Translations under genes and position numbers: made by a program
Notes under the pieces: generated by a model
The model's database searches: none
Seen by the model: the letters and a program-made list of their open reading frames with translations, nothing else
Told to the model about the DNA's origin: nothing
Origin: Folioceros fuciformis
Taxonomy: Eukaryota; Anthocerotophyta; Anthocerotopsida; Anthocerotales
Reading direction: 5' to 3'
Length of the DNA stretch: 28,239 bases
Assembly (NCBI GenBank): GCA_049999805.1
Contig: JBNGIO010006030.1
Coordinates: forward strand, 99,643-127,881
Shown here: positions 10,601-19,440 of the stretch, piece after piece
Position numbering within the stretch: position 1 is the stretch's first letter
How the letters are laid out: each line of letters starts with the position of its first letter

Positions 10601-11281
10601 TTTGATAACAGCTACATAGGTATAGCCATCAGGTTGTAAGCCTGAATCTTGCATTTTGAAGTACATATTCAGTGCCTGCCCAACTTGATCATGCCTGCTG
10701 CAGGCTGCAATAATCGCCACCCAAGCAAACTTGTCCGGTGCGAGCAGCTTATTGAACACACCCTGCGCTTCGAGCAGACTGCCACAAGCAGAATACAACT
10801 GAATAAGGTGGTACCCAAAAAATGTGTCAGATTCAAGCCCCTTCTTGGTGATTAGAGAATGAACCTGCCTTCCTGTGACCCCATCCTGCTCCTTAGTACA
10901 CCTAAGCAACAGATCGTGCAATAAACGGGTCACATCAGAACCACTTTGAGCGAGATCACTAACAGTCCTGAAGGCATCTTCCAGGGGTCCAAGCTTGCAC
11001 AATCTGATCAAGTTTGCACGATTGAGAATTCTGCTCCGAGCAGATCGTTGTGAAGCGGGGGTGTTATCAGCGTGAGACGTTGTACCCTCCTCTCGTTGCC
11101 AAGCTACAGACTTTTCTTCATGGCTCGTCGCTTTGGTGCCAAGGTGGCCCCTCAGATGAAAATCACGAATTACTGAAGGATTCAAACGCCAATTGGAAGG
11201 ATACCGTATACGAAGAACGAAATGTGTCTCCAGAACAAGCCTTGTTGCTTTCAACTTGACCAAACAGGTTAAAAATAGCAT
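7634..11281 (-). CDS. PLS-class PPR protein, E type
   Basis: A single open frame of 1215 aa from the first in-frame ATG (11279-11281); TGA codons lie upstream at about 11381-11386. The N-terminus is rich in hydroxylated and basic residues with few acidic ones, as in organelle transit peptides. Nine PLS triplets of about 101 residues follow, each with the S-motif signature WNAMIAGYAQ or a variant. The E1/E2 region contains VVWMSLLGACR, KKEPGRTWMEYDSKVHTF and VVEDERHCDRKEIYAQL; the protein ends soon after with no DYW domain. Expected role: site-specific organellar RNA recognition, probably C-to-U editing with a DYW partner. It lies 160 bp upstream of the second PPR gene on the same strand. The two share the fold but not the insertion module, so they are not a recent duplication. 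Confidence 0.94.
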   Translation of the reverse strand: MLFLTCLVKLKATRLVLETHFVLRIRYPSNWRLNPSVIRDFHLRGHLGTKATSHEEKSVAWQREEGTTSHADNTPASQRSARSRILNRANLIRLCKLGPLEDAFRTVSDLAQSGSDVTRLLHDLLLRCTKEQDGVTGRQVHSLITKKGLESDTFFGYHLIQLYSACGSLLEAQGVFNKLLAPDKFAWVAIIAACSRHDQVGQALNMYFKMQDSGLQPDGYTYVAVIKACARSAALTAGRLIHTDIMQRGLELNVFVASALIEMYMKCSSLVDARSLFDRLSEKDLVTWNAMMGGYAQDRNSHEALALYDQMLDKGVEPNRITLLSVFKACSSAGFEVLGQITRLHAHAVETGLESDLFIATALIGIYSKCERLEDARQIFDGLPKRDVATWNAMIAGYAQHGHGWDAIQLFYAMQESGFHPDKVTFLSILRAGSSLAALDQGKLIHHHFVQNGFLVDVDVGTRLICLYAKCGSVGDARQVFDSLAVKNLVSWNEMIAGYAELGCGSEAMELFLQLEQEGLQPNNVTIVQVLKACSVSAVLAQVMVVHAHVRKLGAESDLFVASSLIDLYSKCGNVDGGRRVFDALPRRDLVTWNAMIAGYAQLGRGEDALTLFHQMEKEGLHPNQFTCVSMLKACSGLDQGKILHAKILQSGLDSDLVVGNSLIDMYARCDSLENARAVFDTLQEREQITWTTMIAGYVQDRNGEEALHLFNRMQSEGTYPSKLTLVSLLKACTSSEALDQGKVIHDYIIANGLELDVLVGNTLIFMYCKCESMKDARTVFDRMPVRNLASWNTMILGYAQDGDCDEACRLFNGIQQEGLQPDNYTFVGCLKACSTTSALEQGKWFHSQTVDANLELDTFVASTLIDMYGKCGNMEDARKLFDRLSTRPLVTWTAMVAGYAQQGDGQEAFKIFRDMQHEGMLPDKVTLLSILKACSSVAALSQGKIVHAQALKQGLQSDVTVVNSLVDMYAKCGSLECARKVFDGAERRDLVSWNAMIAGYAQHGRGREALDLFQLMRREGMHPDDVTFLSLLSACSYAGLLEDGLLLFRSMPQTPEVEHYVRMVDLLCRSGCLDEGEKFIKQLPAEPDIVVWMSLLGACRTYGSVELGRRAFEAIVRLDAANAAAHVLMAETYASAGNYREEAELRRRMLRAGAKKEPGRTWMEYDSKVHTFVVEDERHCDRKEIYAQLGILMEAIAEDAESHVPVGVGEKRAQ

Positions 11282-11629
11282 GGTGACAACAACATTGGAG
11301 CCTGTTGCTATGTCCTGGTGAACCAGATCTCCAAAGGAGGTGACCGTTAACAGCACCAGATGGACAAAAACACTCCAATTTCATCACTGCTGAACGATGA
11401 GCCCTGAACGGGTCACAGTCATGGAACAGTCAGATGTCACAACCCTGCCAATGAAGCTGCCCAGATTCCTCTTCGGATAGACCACAAATCAACCTCACTA
11501 AATCTTCGCTCCTAGATCTCTACCTACAAAGTCCTAGTCACGCCGAGGGCCCCAAGCTTGATTCCCTTGACCTGACAAACTTCAGAGCACTACAGTCTTC
11601 AACTTGAAACCCTAGCGACCTCAGAAACT
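11282..11629. other. Spacer between PPR and mS33 genes
   Basis: 348 bp holding the 5' flank of the PPR gene and the 3' flank of mS33, both on the minus strand. I see no other gene and no clear TATA box. Confidence 0.5.
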
Positions 11630-11979
11630 CTACTTTCCTGCCCGCTTGGAAGCTCGTTTACCGTGCCCCTTCTTCGGGGGACCCTTCCCTCTACGCCGCA
11701 ATCTCTCCAGCTTCAGAACTCGTCTGCAGAAAATCAGACTGCCTTCGTCAATTCCCCTCAATGTAACAAATTTCCAGCCAGCTCATCCAACAATTACCTT
11801 CTCTCGTTGGGATCCTCGAACATAGGATCCAGCTTCTGCATGGGCGTGGGATACCACGACGCAATCTTTGACCCTACCAGAGGTTGCCGCAGGACCTTGT
11901 GCCCCGACCTCAGTCCGTTTCCTAGAACATGGCCGAAGATCCGAGCTGCCGCCTCCTTGACTCCTTGCAGAACGCTCAT
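11630..11979 (-). CDS. Mitochondrial small-subunit ribosomal protein mS33 (two exons)
   Basis: Exon 1 is 11798-11979, the intron 11724-11797 (GTAATT...CTGCAG, 74 bp), exon 2 11630-11723; the split Arg codon joins in frame and the product is 91 aa, the usual size for plant S33/S27-like proteins. Exon 1 has EAAARIFGHVL, SGHKVLRQPLVG and SWYP; exon 2 has LKLERLRRRGKGPPKKGHG and a basic tail ending KRAGK. The block RRRGKGPPKKGxG is the hallmark of the family. It is a component of the mitoribosomal small subunit. The gene is divergent from the H3 gene at 12607, with about 630 bp between the start codons. Confidence 0.9.
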
Positions 11980-12089
11980 TGTGCATGACCGTGCGCTCTC
12001 GTCGCCCAGCGATTTTGCGAAAGTCAGTCACACTCTAGCGGTCCGTTGCAAGACCACAAGTAGTTGCAGGCTTTTTAGTTTATGACGTT

Positions 12090-12142
12090 TACGAGATTCG
12101 ATCTCGAGACGACCTGGCCACCAGGCGCTTACCTCTACCAAC
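12090..12142 (-). other. tRNA-like A-box/B-box pair (possible SINE head)
   Basis: On the minus strand GTTGGTAGAGGTAAGCG (12126-12142) resembles an A box and GAGATCGAATCTCGT (12091-12105) a B box, at tRNA-like spacing. The T-loop is too short and no anticodon arm folds well, so it is a relic or tRNA-derived SINE piece and not a functional tRNA. Confidence 0.35.
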
Positions 12143-12350
12143 AGGATAAATGTAAACAAATCACAGTTCTTAACTATGAGTGCGTCTATTTCCCGCCCAA
12201 CGATTTGAACGCTTCTCATTTGAACTGCGACCACGCAAGACCTTCCTGGAATCCTACTGCCTGGAAACAAGATAGCAGGCGGGGCGCCCTTTTCACTAAC
12301 GGCGACTGCATTATAACTCCGTCGCATCTTTGAGAGCAGAAGTCCCGCCC

Positions 12351-12358
12351 GCGGGAAA
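12351..12358 (-). promoter_or_regulatory. E2F-like site upstream of H3
   Basis: GCGGGAAA on the plus strand, that is TTTCCCGC on the minus strand, matches the E2F consensus TTTSSCGC. It lies about 60 bp upstream of the TATA-like box. E2F sites are typical of S-phase histone genes and fit replication-linked expression. Confidence 0.55.
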
Positions 12359-12413
12359 GTTAAAAACTTGCTGGTTTTGAATGTGGTCCTGGCTTCCCTC
12401 CTCTCCTCTGGCC

Positions 12414-12423
12414 CATAAAAAGG
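12414..12423 (+). promoter_or_regulatory. TATA-like box of H3 gene
   Basis: CATAAAAAGG lies 184 bp upstream of the H3 ATG. Transcription would start near 12445, leaving about 80 nt of leader before the probable 5'UTR intron. Confidence 0.5.
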
Positions 12424-12525
12424 AGTGCCTGCCCCTTCCTAAGTCCCGTAGCAAGTTTGCGCGTCGTGCTGTATTCCTCGTTGTGTCTTACCTCAAGCCC
12501 TTGTTCATTGACGTGCGATTGGTGA

Positions 12526-13017
<492 letters not shown>

Positions 13018-13047
13018 GCAGAACCGTAGGATTCAGCTTCCGTAAAT

Positions 13048-13063
13048 GGTGTATTTCTACACC
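13048..13063 (+). promoter_or_regulatory. Histone-type 3' stem-loop after complete H3 gene
   Basis: Stem GGTGTA (13048-13053), loop TTTC (13054-13057) and stem TACACC (13058-13063), beginning 31 nt after the stop and followed by ACC. It is identical to the stem-loop at 176-191 except for the last loop base, while the sequence between stop codon and stem-loop differs between the two genes in both length and bases. UUUC is the common loop of animal histone mRNAs. Confidence 0.72.
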
Positions 13064-13078
13064 ACCTCTCCGAGTAAA

Positions 13079-13090
13079 ATCTGTCTGCTC
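13079..13090 (+). promoter_or_regulatory. Conserved downstream element ATCTGTCTGCTC
   Basis: One mismatch from the element at 207-218 and at the same distance (16 nt) from the stem-loop. Candidate 3' processing element; the role is inferred from position only. Confidence 0.35.
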
Positions 13091-13131
13091 AATGCTAAGT
13101 CGTGATGCAGGTCCGCGAGGATACAGAGGCA

Positions 13132-13291
13132 GATGCCTGTGTAATTGCTGCATTCCCAAGCAAGATGCCTGTGTAAGTGCTGCATCCCCAAGCAAGATGC
13201 CTGTGTAAGTGCTGCATCCCCAAGCAAGATGCCTGTGTAATTGCTGCATCCCCAAGCAAGATCCCTGTGTAATTGCTCCATCCCCAAGCAA
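13132..13291 (+). repeat. Minisatellite, five 32-bp units
   Basis: Five near-identical units start at 13132, 13164, 13196, 13228 and 13260, each beginning GATGCCTGTGTAA (last unit GATCCC) and ending CCCCAAGCAA or a one-base variant. It lies between the convergent H3 and TTM-like genes and is missing from the duplicated segment at the left edge. From 13292 to 13579 nothing else is seen except the TTM 3' flank. Confidence 0.95.
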
Positions 13292-13579
13292 AGCCTATTG
13301 GGTTCGAATGCGTGAGAGTACTACTCCATAGTAGAGACAATCAACAATGTTTTCATCCTAAATTGGACAGCAGTATTACCCGACCTTGAATGGTAACTAC
13401 TGGAAGGGTAGTTATGACTGTTAAAAATCTGACGATATTCTCCCAAGACGACTACTTCTTGCATAGAAAACAATTGCAGTCATGTGCATGTGACCAAAGA
13501 ATGTAATATTGTAAGACAACAAACTGAAGAACACATCCTTTTCGGACATGTGCGGATCATATTGCTGAAAAAGCCTGTT

Positions 13580-16500
13580 TCAATCGCTCTTCTTTAGTGC
13601 CTGCGCCACCACCAAGGCAACCACACTAATCATTCCTACGCCACACACCACAGTTGCAGTAGCAAGGCCAGAATTGGTCGTTTTCATGCTCCCAACCAAA
13701 CATTCCCAACGACCCCTTTCATTTTTCTTCTGCAAGTTAGGATGTGTAAGATTATCCCGCAGTATGGAACTTAAAAGATCAAGCTGGGTGGTTATGTGCC
13801 GCTGGCCCCTGGCAATTATCCTAACCTGCAGACGGATTGAAAAGAATGTCCAGATCTTAGTGAGTAAAAGATGACCAGCGAGAAGGAACGAATAATGGAA
13901 AGCGGTAAGGGGGGGGAGTAGACCTCGTCGACCATATTTGAGTCAGTTGCAGGTGGTGCTGCAGCATTATTGAGGGCCAGTGCATGACCATTTGTGCAAC
14001 CATTGCCATTCCCATTACCATAATGAGAACCACCACTGCTCCCAAATGAGCCAACAGCAACCCCTGAAACATTTGCTCCAGTAGGTGCCTGACGACCTGT
14101 ATTCGAGAGACCTGTTATCTTGCCTTCCAGTTCAGAAACTCGCGACAGAAGCTCATCCATTCTTTCACTTAGACCAGCTAGCTGATCACACATCCGCAGA
14201 TACCCCTAAAACACCTCACACCAATCAGAACAAAACCTGCCATCCCTCCACTTCCTTCCCAAGTCATCTATACAGCGGTGAGGGTGATTATGCGGAACCA
14301 GCAGGTACCTGGTCACTTAAGGCTGGGGCAGGAGAATCAGGAAAGGCTCGATCATCGAATCGTTTAGATAAAGGAGTAGGTGTCCATAAAGGAGTAGGTG
14401 TCACTCCCTTTCTCTGCGTCCTTCGATCTCCAGGAGCATCACTGTTCAACATATACAGTGTGTTAACTTGTCAAAATTGACCAACATAAGCAGAGTGCCA
14501 ATCACGAAACAATGAATTCATGCCTGCGGTAGTTCCAGTCATAAGAACTGGAAATACCTGTCGCTCTTGCTCTCGTTCCGGGACCAGCTGAAGCAGGTAA
14601 GGGTAACCAAGTGAGCACTACAGGCCTATGCATTAGCTGACTGCCAAAAGTCAAGAGGATAGCAATACCTTTTGCTGTACAAGTTTCTTATTCCAGGCTT
14701 TGTCTCTGAGAGCCAAGAAAATGACGGAAGTGGGCTGGATACAAGGTTGTCGGGCATGCTCAGTTTGGTTTTCAAGTCTTCCGGCAGGGCCTATGCACAA
14801 AAACAGGTATGATGGAGCCATGATAAGCATGCAGCAGGACCAGCAGGAAAGCACCATACACGGGCAGACCTCAAGAGCAGACGAAAATTTACAGATTGTA
14901 CTTACCGTAATTTCTTTTGTCAGCTTTTCCAACTGAATCTGCTCGATGTATGATCGAGGAATATACGTGCCATCGAGACCCAATTTTTTCGCAACGTCAG
15001 CAACAACTGCTCGGTCCTTGCCTTGCACCTGCACAAGGCAAACAATACTTAGCACCAACAATACCGTCACGTTAAAGGAGGAGAAAGTGCAGCCCTTGAC
15101 AGATGGACACACCTGTATGTACTTGCGTTGCAACTGCTCCAGCTGGTCAATCTTCACACTAACCCTCTCGTCTGAAAATAGATGACTGTTGCGCTTGAGA
15201 ATGGTTGCCATTGAGTATCCCAGAGCCATTAAGCCCCCCAGGAGGCGGACGCTGACCTCAAAAGTTATCCGAGGGGAAATAATAAATGCATTATCAGTAA
15301 CCCATTCCTGGCCAACAAAAAGACAAATTAGATCCGAACTTACATCATGCAATGCAGATTCGATGTAGAACAGATAAATTTGTGTGTTTACCTCAAACAT
15401 CAGGCTGTACTTGCCTTCACGATTGCGCATTCTCAAATAAGACTGACAGGTCTCTGGATCTTCACCAGGTGGCAGCAAGTAAATGTCGTAGGTTGCCTCA
15501 GTGGTCTCTGTGTGATCAGGACCCAAGACCTCCTTAATCTGCTCTTCAGACACACATCTTGAGGACTGCACATCAGCAAGCAGGAAGGAAGTATGAGGAC
15601 GACATGATGCAACAGCAACTCCTGATCAGAAGTTTTCTCTTGACTGACGACACTGCACCAAATTGCGCATAACATCGACAGAAAACGAAAGTCACCTTGA
15701 GAATGTAAGTAGCAGTTTGAAATCCAGAAAACGGGTTGAACTTATTGACAATCTTTATGTGCGCAGTCTCTAAATCTGGCTCAATGAAAGCTTTGTACAT
15801 GGGATAGACCTGCCAGAGAGGCACAACAGTTAGCATTCCCGTCCACTTCAGTACGACAGAAATTAAATATACCCACAGCACAAATTTGACCAACAAAGTG
15901 ATTAGTTAAAATGAAGCTCAAGTCCCTTGGACAAAACGCACAGTTTCTGATATCTGATGGATAATATCCTCAGGAGCTTGCCCAGATCGATCGATGTCAC
16001 GAAGTACCCTCTTAACAAGATCAAAGTGCACCCCTCCAGTGACTGAAACACGTAAATCTAGAAGTGGACGGAGCTTTTCACTAAGCGCGTAAATACCCTC
16101 CACAATTACAATGCGAGACGATGGCACATCCAAGTGGCTGCAAGATAGAGTGCTGTTAATGCACCGTCCTTTCCTTTCAACACAAGATAGCATGCATGGC
16201 AACAGAAAATATGCCAGGCATCAGACCACCATGCTAACACGACGAGACCTCTTCAAGGTGGCCGGACCTGTATCCAACGCGTCGACTCTGCTTAAAGTCG
16301 TATATGGGAACTTCCACGGACCTGCCCGCCTTGAGATTCTCGAGATTATCCAGAAGAGTGTCATAATCTGTGAGGCGGGGATCTGCAAATCAAAACCCGT
16401 TCCCCAGCACACATGAGACAGATATCCCAGTCCTACTTTGCTAAAAAGCAATACGACTGAGCCTCAGGATACTAAAACAAGTCTCCAAAGCACTGTGGCC

Positions 16501-16989
16501 GCACCAGACACCAAAATTCGTCACACACATGAATCACAGAACCCTAGAAACAGCACGGGACTGCCGACCCGGGATCGCAGAATGGCACAACAAGGATAAC
16601 GAAAGGAAGAAAGCACGTGAATCCAGCAACCAACCGTCATAATTGCCGTCGATGACACGACTGGCGTCGTTGTAATTATCCATAGAAATCATGGCAATGC
16701 CGGGCATGAATGCGCTCACTTTTTCGGTGAAGACGGTCTTCCCGGCCCCCGATGGCCCTGCCAGCCCCACCACCACCACTCCATCCGTCTCCTGCGTCAG
16801 GAGCTGCACAGCTCGTATGAAGAGGAAGAACCCCTTCTCGAAGGAAAGAGTATCCTCTATGGGCGCAATTTCGTAGCGGTCGCAATCGGGCCTTTTCACG
16901 AGCCTGAGTTGGTGCTTGAGCAGCCCCGAGCGCTTCCCGAATTTCCCGGGGCGAGATTCCGCCCTCCCCATGCCGTCCTCCTGAGACAT
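13580..16989 (-). CDS. TTM1/TTM2-like protein: P-loop kinase-like + CYTH + tail anchor (12 exons)
   Basis: Triphosphate tunnel metalloenzymes of this plant type join a uridine-kinase-like P-loop domain to a CYTH domain; Arabidopsis TTM1/2 are pyrophosphatases reported on the mitochondrial outer membrane. Exons read: 16635-16989, 16268-16382, 15942-16137, 15696-15809, 15392-15565, 15113-15307, 14906-15028, 14669-14790, 14558-14587, 14309-14441, 13924-14205, 13580-13825. All introns are GT-AG, frame holds throughout, and the product is 694 aa. Walker A GPSGAGKT is at residues 78-85, then MDNYND, DPRLTDYDTLL, VPSSRIVIVEGIYALSEKL and FNPFSGFQ. The CYTH part (about 262-424) has YDIYLLPPGEDPE, YLRMRNREGKY and FEVSVRLLGGLMALGY. 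A coiled-coil-like QLAGLSERMDELLSRV follows, and a membrane segment at about 666-690 precedes KKSD. The 30-bp ninth exon and the start at 16989 (not the in-frame GTG at 17047) are the least certain parts. Confidence 0.92.
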
Positions 16990-17640
16990 GTGAGAGGCAG
17001 GAGCAAGGGACAACGGCAACCGAAAGCACGACTCCGATCCCGATTCCACTCCAGCAGCCTAGCGCCAGGCGCGCAGTTCCATATAATTTGAAGGCTGGCG
17101 GACGAGATTCTCTTTTTCCTTCTCTTGTCTTGTGTCGTCTCGTCCGCAGTCCTGCTCTTCCCGGCTGCCAGTGCACGCGGAGGGTGCAGGAGCAGGCCAG
17201 GCCTCGTCTCCTCCGAGAGCAGCCAGCAACCAAGGGCCAGCCAATTCCCCCGGCGTCACAAGGCCCTCCTCCCGGCCCCGGTGCATCTGGGGGACGGGGT
17301 CCGCTCCTGCGAGGACCGTCGGCCACAGGCCCCGCGATCCGCCTCCCACGCCCTCACGACGTGCCCCGGAAGCGCACACCACATCACGGCAGCACCGAGA
17401 GCGCACCAATTCGCCGAGCAGGAAGCTTCTCCTTGCTAGCAAGGCAAACGCAAAGGCAAAGCTAGCAAGCGACGAGGGAGGGAATTCAGTCCGTTCCCCA
17501 GCCTGCCTTGTGCGGAGCCGAGTGATCACCTCGGTTCCGCAAACAGCCAAAAATCCCCTCCCCTTCCCTGGCCTCTTCTTGCTCCCCTAGCCAGCAGGGA
17601 TCCGAGTCCCGACACGACCGACAACGCAGAAGGCAAGCGG
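16990..17640 (-). other. Leader region of the TTM-like gene
   Basis: About 650 bp of GC-rich sequence between the TTM start codon and its TATA box. It probably is a long 5'UTR, with or without an intron. Open frames on both strands here are GC-driven and have no recognisable protein features. Confidence 0.45.
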
Positions 17641-17858
17641 CCTTTTATACGGTCCAACAGGCCGCCTACTAGAGGAGTGGTACGGCGCAGCGCGGCGCCC
17701 TCCTTTCACAGAGGGGCCCCCAGGCTTCCTATAACGAGGCAGGGCGCAAACCAAGGGCGTGCATGTAGCCAGAAGGCTGTCAGTAATGCCAGGCCTCTCC
17801 CCTCAAGTACGGGCCCGGTTATAGCCAACCGCGGTTTCGCGGAGCCCGAGGTGTTGAG
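17474..17858. repeat. Promoter block, copy 1 (duplicated at 22443-22819)
   Basis: About 385 bp aligned by eye over the full length with 22443-22819 in the same orientation. Shared anchors are CCGCAAACAGCCAAAAAT, CCCTTCCCTGGCCTCTTCT, AAGGCAAGCGGCCTT and GTGCATGTAGCCAGAAG. It covers the TATA box and upstream promoter of the TTM-like gene. Confidence 0.85.
17641..17650 (-). promoter_or_regulatory. TATA box of the TTM-like gene
   Basis: Minus-strand GTATAAAAGG, a strong TATA match, inside the duplicated promoter block. The start site would be near 17610. The duplicate at 22443-22819 has TATAGAAGG at the same place. Confidence 0.55.
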
Positions 17859-17865
17859 CAGTTAG

Positions 17866-18037
17866 CCGGAATCGAACCCCGGCCACTCGCTTGCCACCGC
17901 GTGTGTACACCCCACTGGCTACTATCGGCGGCAAGTGTGACAAGGGATGAACTGGAGCTCGCACAGATGTGCTAATGCACTCACGTGCGACCCGACGCGG
18001 CCCGGCTGTATTGTACGTCACCTTAACCACTCGGCGC
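17866..18037 (-). other. tRNA-derived relics (SINE-like)
   Basis: On the minus strand TAGCCAGTGGGG (17910-17921) and GGTTCGATTCC (17868-17878) are good A and B boxes at tRNA spacing. A second A box, GCGCCGAGTGGTTAAGG (18021-18037), is that of a serine or leucine tRNA but is followed by no proper anticodon arm. Neither folds into a full cloverleaf, so these look like pieces of tRNA-derived SINEs or dead tRNAs. Confidence 0.45.
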
Positions 18038-18392
18038 ATACAGGCCATCGCATGTACTCGTACACAACCTACATCATGTACTGTATGAACATACTATATA
18101 TTTATGTACAGACTACAGTATTTGGGGAGGAGGCAGCGGCAAGTCCACTTGAGACCTGGATGCTGGAACGCGACGCGGCGCGCTGGAAATCTGGAGCGTG
18201 ATGTGTCCTTGATTCGCTGCTTGCTTCATGTTCCCGTCACATGCGGTGCGGCTCGCTCCATGTACCGGCGGAGCCATCGGACAAGCCGGGCACTCTCCTT
18301 CTGCGAAGGTTCCGTGGTATTCGCCGTAAATGCGGCTATGCAGCCCATTGGCTGAAAATGTACGGGCTGGCACGGAACCAAAACCACGTACT
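18038..18392. other. Spacer, no gene seen
   Basis: Includes an AT-rich patch near 18060-18120 and otherwise mixed sequence. I find no recognisable exon or repeat. Confidence 0.4.
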
Positions 18393-18473
18393 CGTCAACA
18401 GCAGGGTTCGAACCTGCGCGGGCGAACCCAACAGATTTCAAGTCTGTCGCCTTAACCACTCGGCCATATTGAC
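18393..18473 (-). tRNA. tRNA-Ser (anticodon UGA)
   Basis: 81 nt on the minus strand. Acceptor arms GTCAATA and TGTTGAC pair over 7 bp (one G-T) with discriminator G. The A box is TGGCCGAGTGGTTAAGG and the anticodon loop CTTGAAA sits on a CAGA/TCTG stem. The long variable arm GGGTTCGCCC and B box GGTTCGAACCC are those of class II tRNA-Ser, close to the plant nuclear tRNA-Ser(UGA). A TTTT pol III terminator follows at 18380-18383. No intron. Confidence 0.95.
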
Positions 18474-18670
18474 TTTCTTACCAAAAACTGTACAGCATAA
18501 AGATAATATACCAATTAAATCTTACTAGACTAACCCACTATCACTCAGCAGGCACATAACTTAGTGCACAGCTTCCTGCTTACTGCACTTCCTTAGTCCG
18601 GACAGAACGTGCTATCACTAACGATCACTCCATCTTACAGCTTCCTGCGCCTAGAACTTCGAAGACCGGT

Positions 18671-18840
18671 AAGCCGAAGATGCATCTAGAATTTCATAGT
18701 CCTGGATAATCCAAAGATGCACCTACGTAAAATTTCCTACTGCTGGATACTCCGAAGATGCACCACCTACGATTTCATAGTCCCGGGTAATCCGAAGATG
18801 CACCTCCGATTCCGTAATCCGGGATAAGCCGAAGATTGCC
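18671..18840 (+). repeat. Tandem array of 37-41 bp units, about 4.4 copies
   Basis: Units begin at 18671, 18708, 18749, 18789 and 18826, each opening AAKCCGAAGATGCACC or a close variant and containing TTTCATAGTCC or a variant. From 18474 to 18670 there is only unrecognised AT-rich sequence. Confidence 0.85.
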
Positions 18841-19440
18841 GCCGCTTGCCCTGCGGATTCAGCGTCACACAAATCCGACCGTGTGCAGTGCATCGCGAAG
18901 CGGCGTGGAATCGTCAGGCATCGCACAAAGTGTGCGGTGTTGTATAGTACCAATTGCGCACACGCGTCCTGCAGGAGAAGGAGAGACGTCACGGAATCGA
19001 TCTCGTCTCCACTGACAAATGGAGGAGGTACTGTAGTAACACTATGCACTTCGACGCGAAGGCGTGGAGGCTGCTTTACAGCCAAGTACACGCTGCGTGT
19101 CAGACACAAGGACTGGAGAGCGAAGTAAGAGCAGTGATTGAAGCCGCGGAGAATTCCAATAAATGAGAGTCGCCGGATAAATTACACAACTACCCGAAGG
19201 GAGTGTTTGGCACAGCTTGCCTTCGACAGAGCAAGAAAGCTTCCTCAAACGAAGTGAGGGCTGCAGCTGCCGGTGGTTCCAGTGCTAACACACCGGATAT
19301 CAAAACAGTTTTCTATGATTCGGAAATATCAGTGAACGCTGTGCGCACCTTCTGCAATGACACATCTGCCAGGGCTTGCAGACTGTCCAACCAGAATGGT
19401 AACCGAACTCACAATTTATCATCGACGGCAGTGTCTTTTG
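18841..19440 (+). other. Unrecognised stretch with one exon-like open frame
   Basis: The plus strand stays open from about 18954 to 19166, after a possible CCTGCAG acceptor at about 18975, and reads WRRYCSNTMHFDAKAW and then LLYSQVHAACQTQGLE before a stop. There is no ATG at its head and I recognise no family. It might be the last exon of an otherwise lost gene. Confidence 0.2.

Noticed and set aside
11282-11356. Longer N-terminus of the 1215-aa PPR protein
   Set aside because: The upstream codon is GTG (11354-11356); nuclear plant genes rarely start there and a good ATG follows at 11279-11281.
13132-13291. Regular 32-bp repeats that might suggest a CRISPR array
   Set aside because: Units are directly adjacent with no spacers and the context is a plant nuclear genome; it is a minisatellite.
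17059-17590. Long overlapping open frames on both strands upstream of the TTM-like gene
   Set aside because: High GC content leaves several frames open; no motif, codon pattern or conserved block supports a protein. Treated as leader and promoter.
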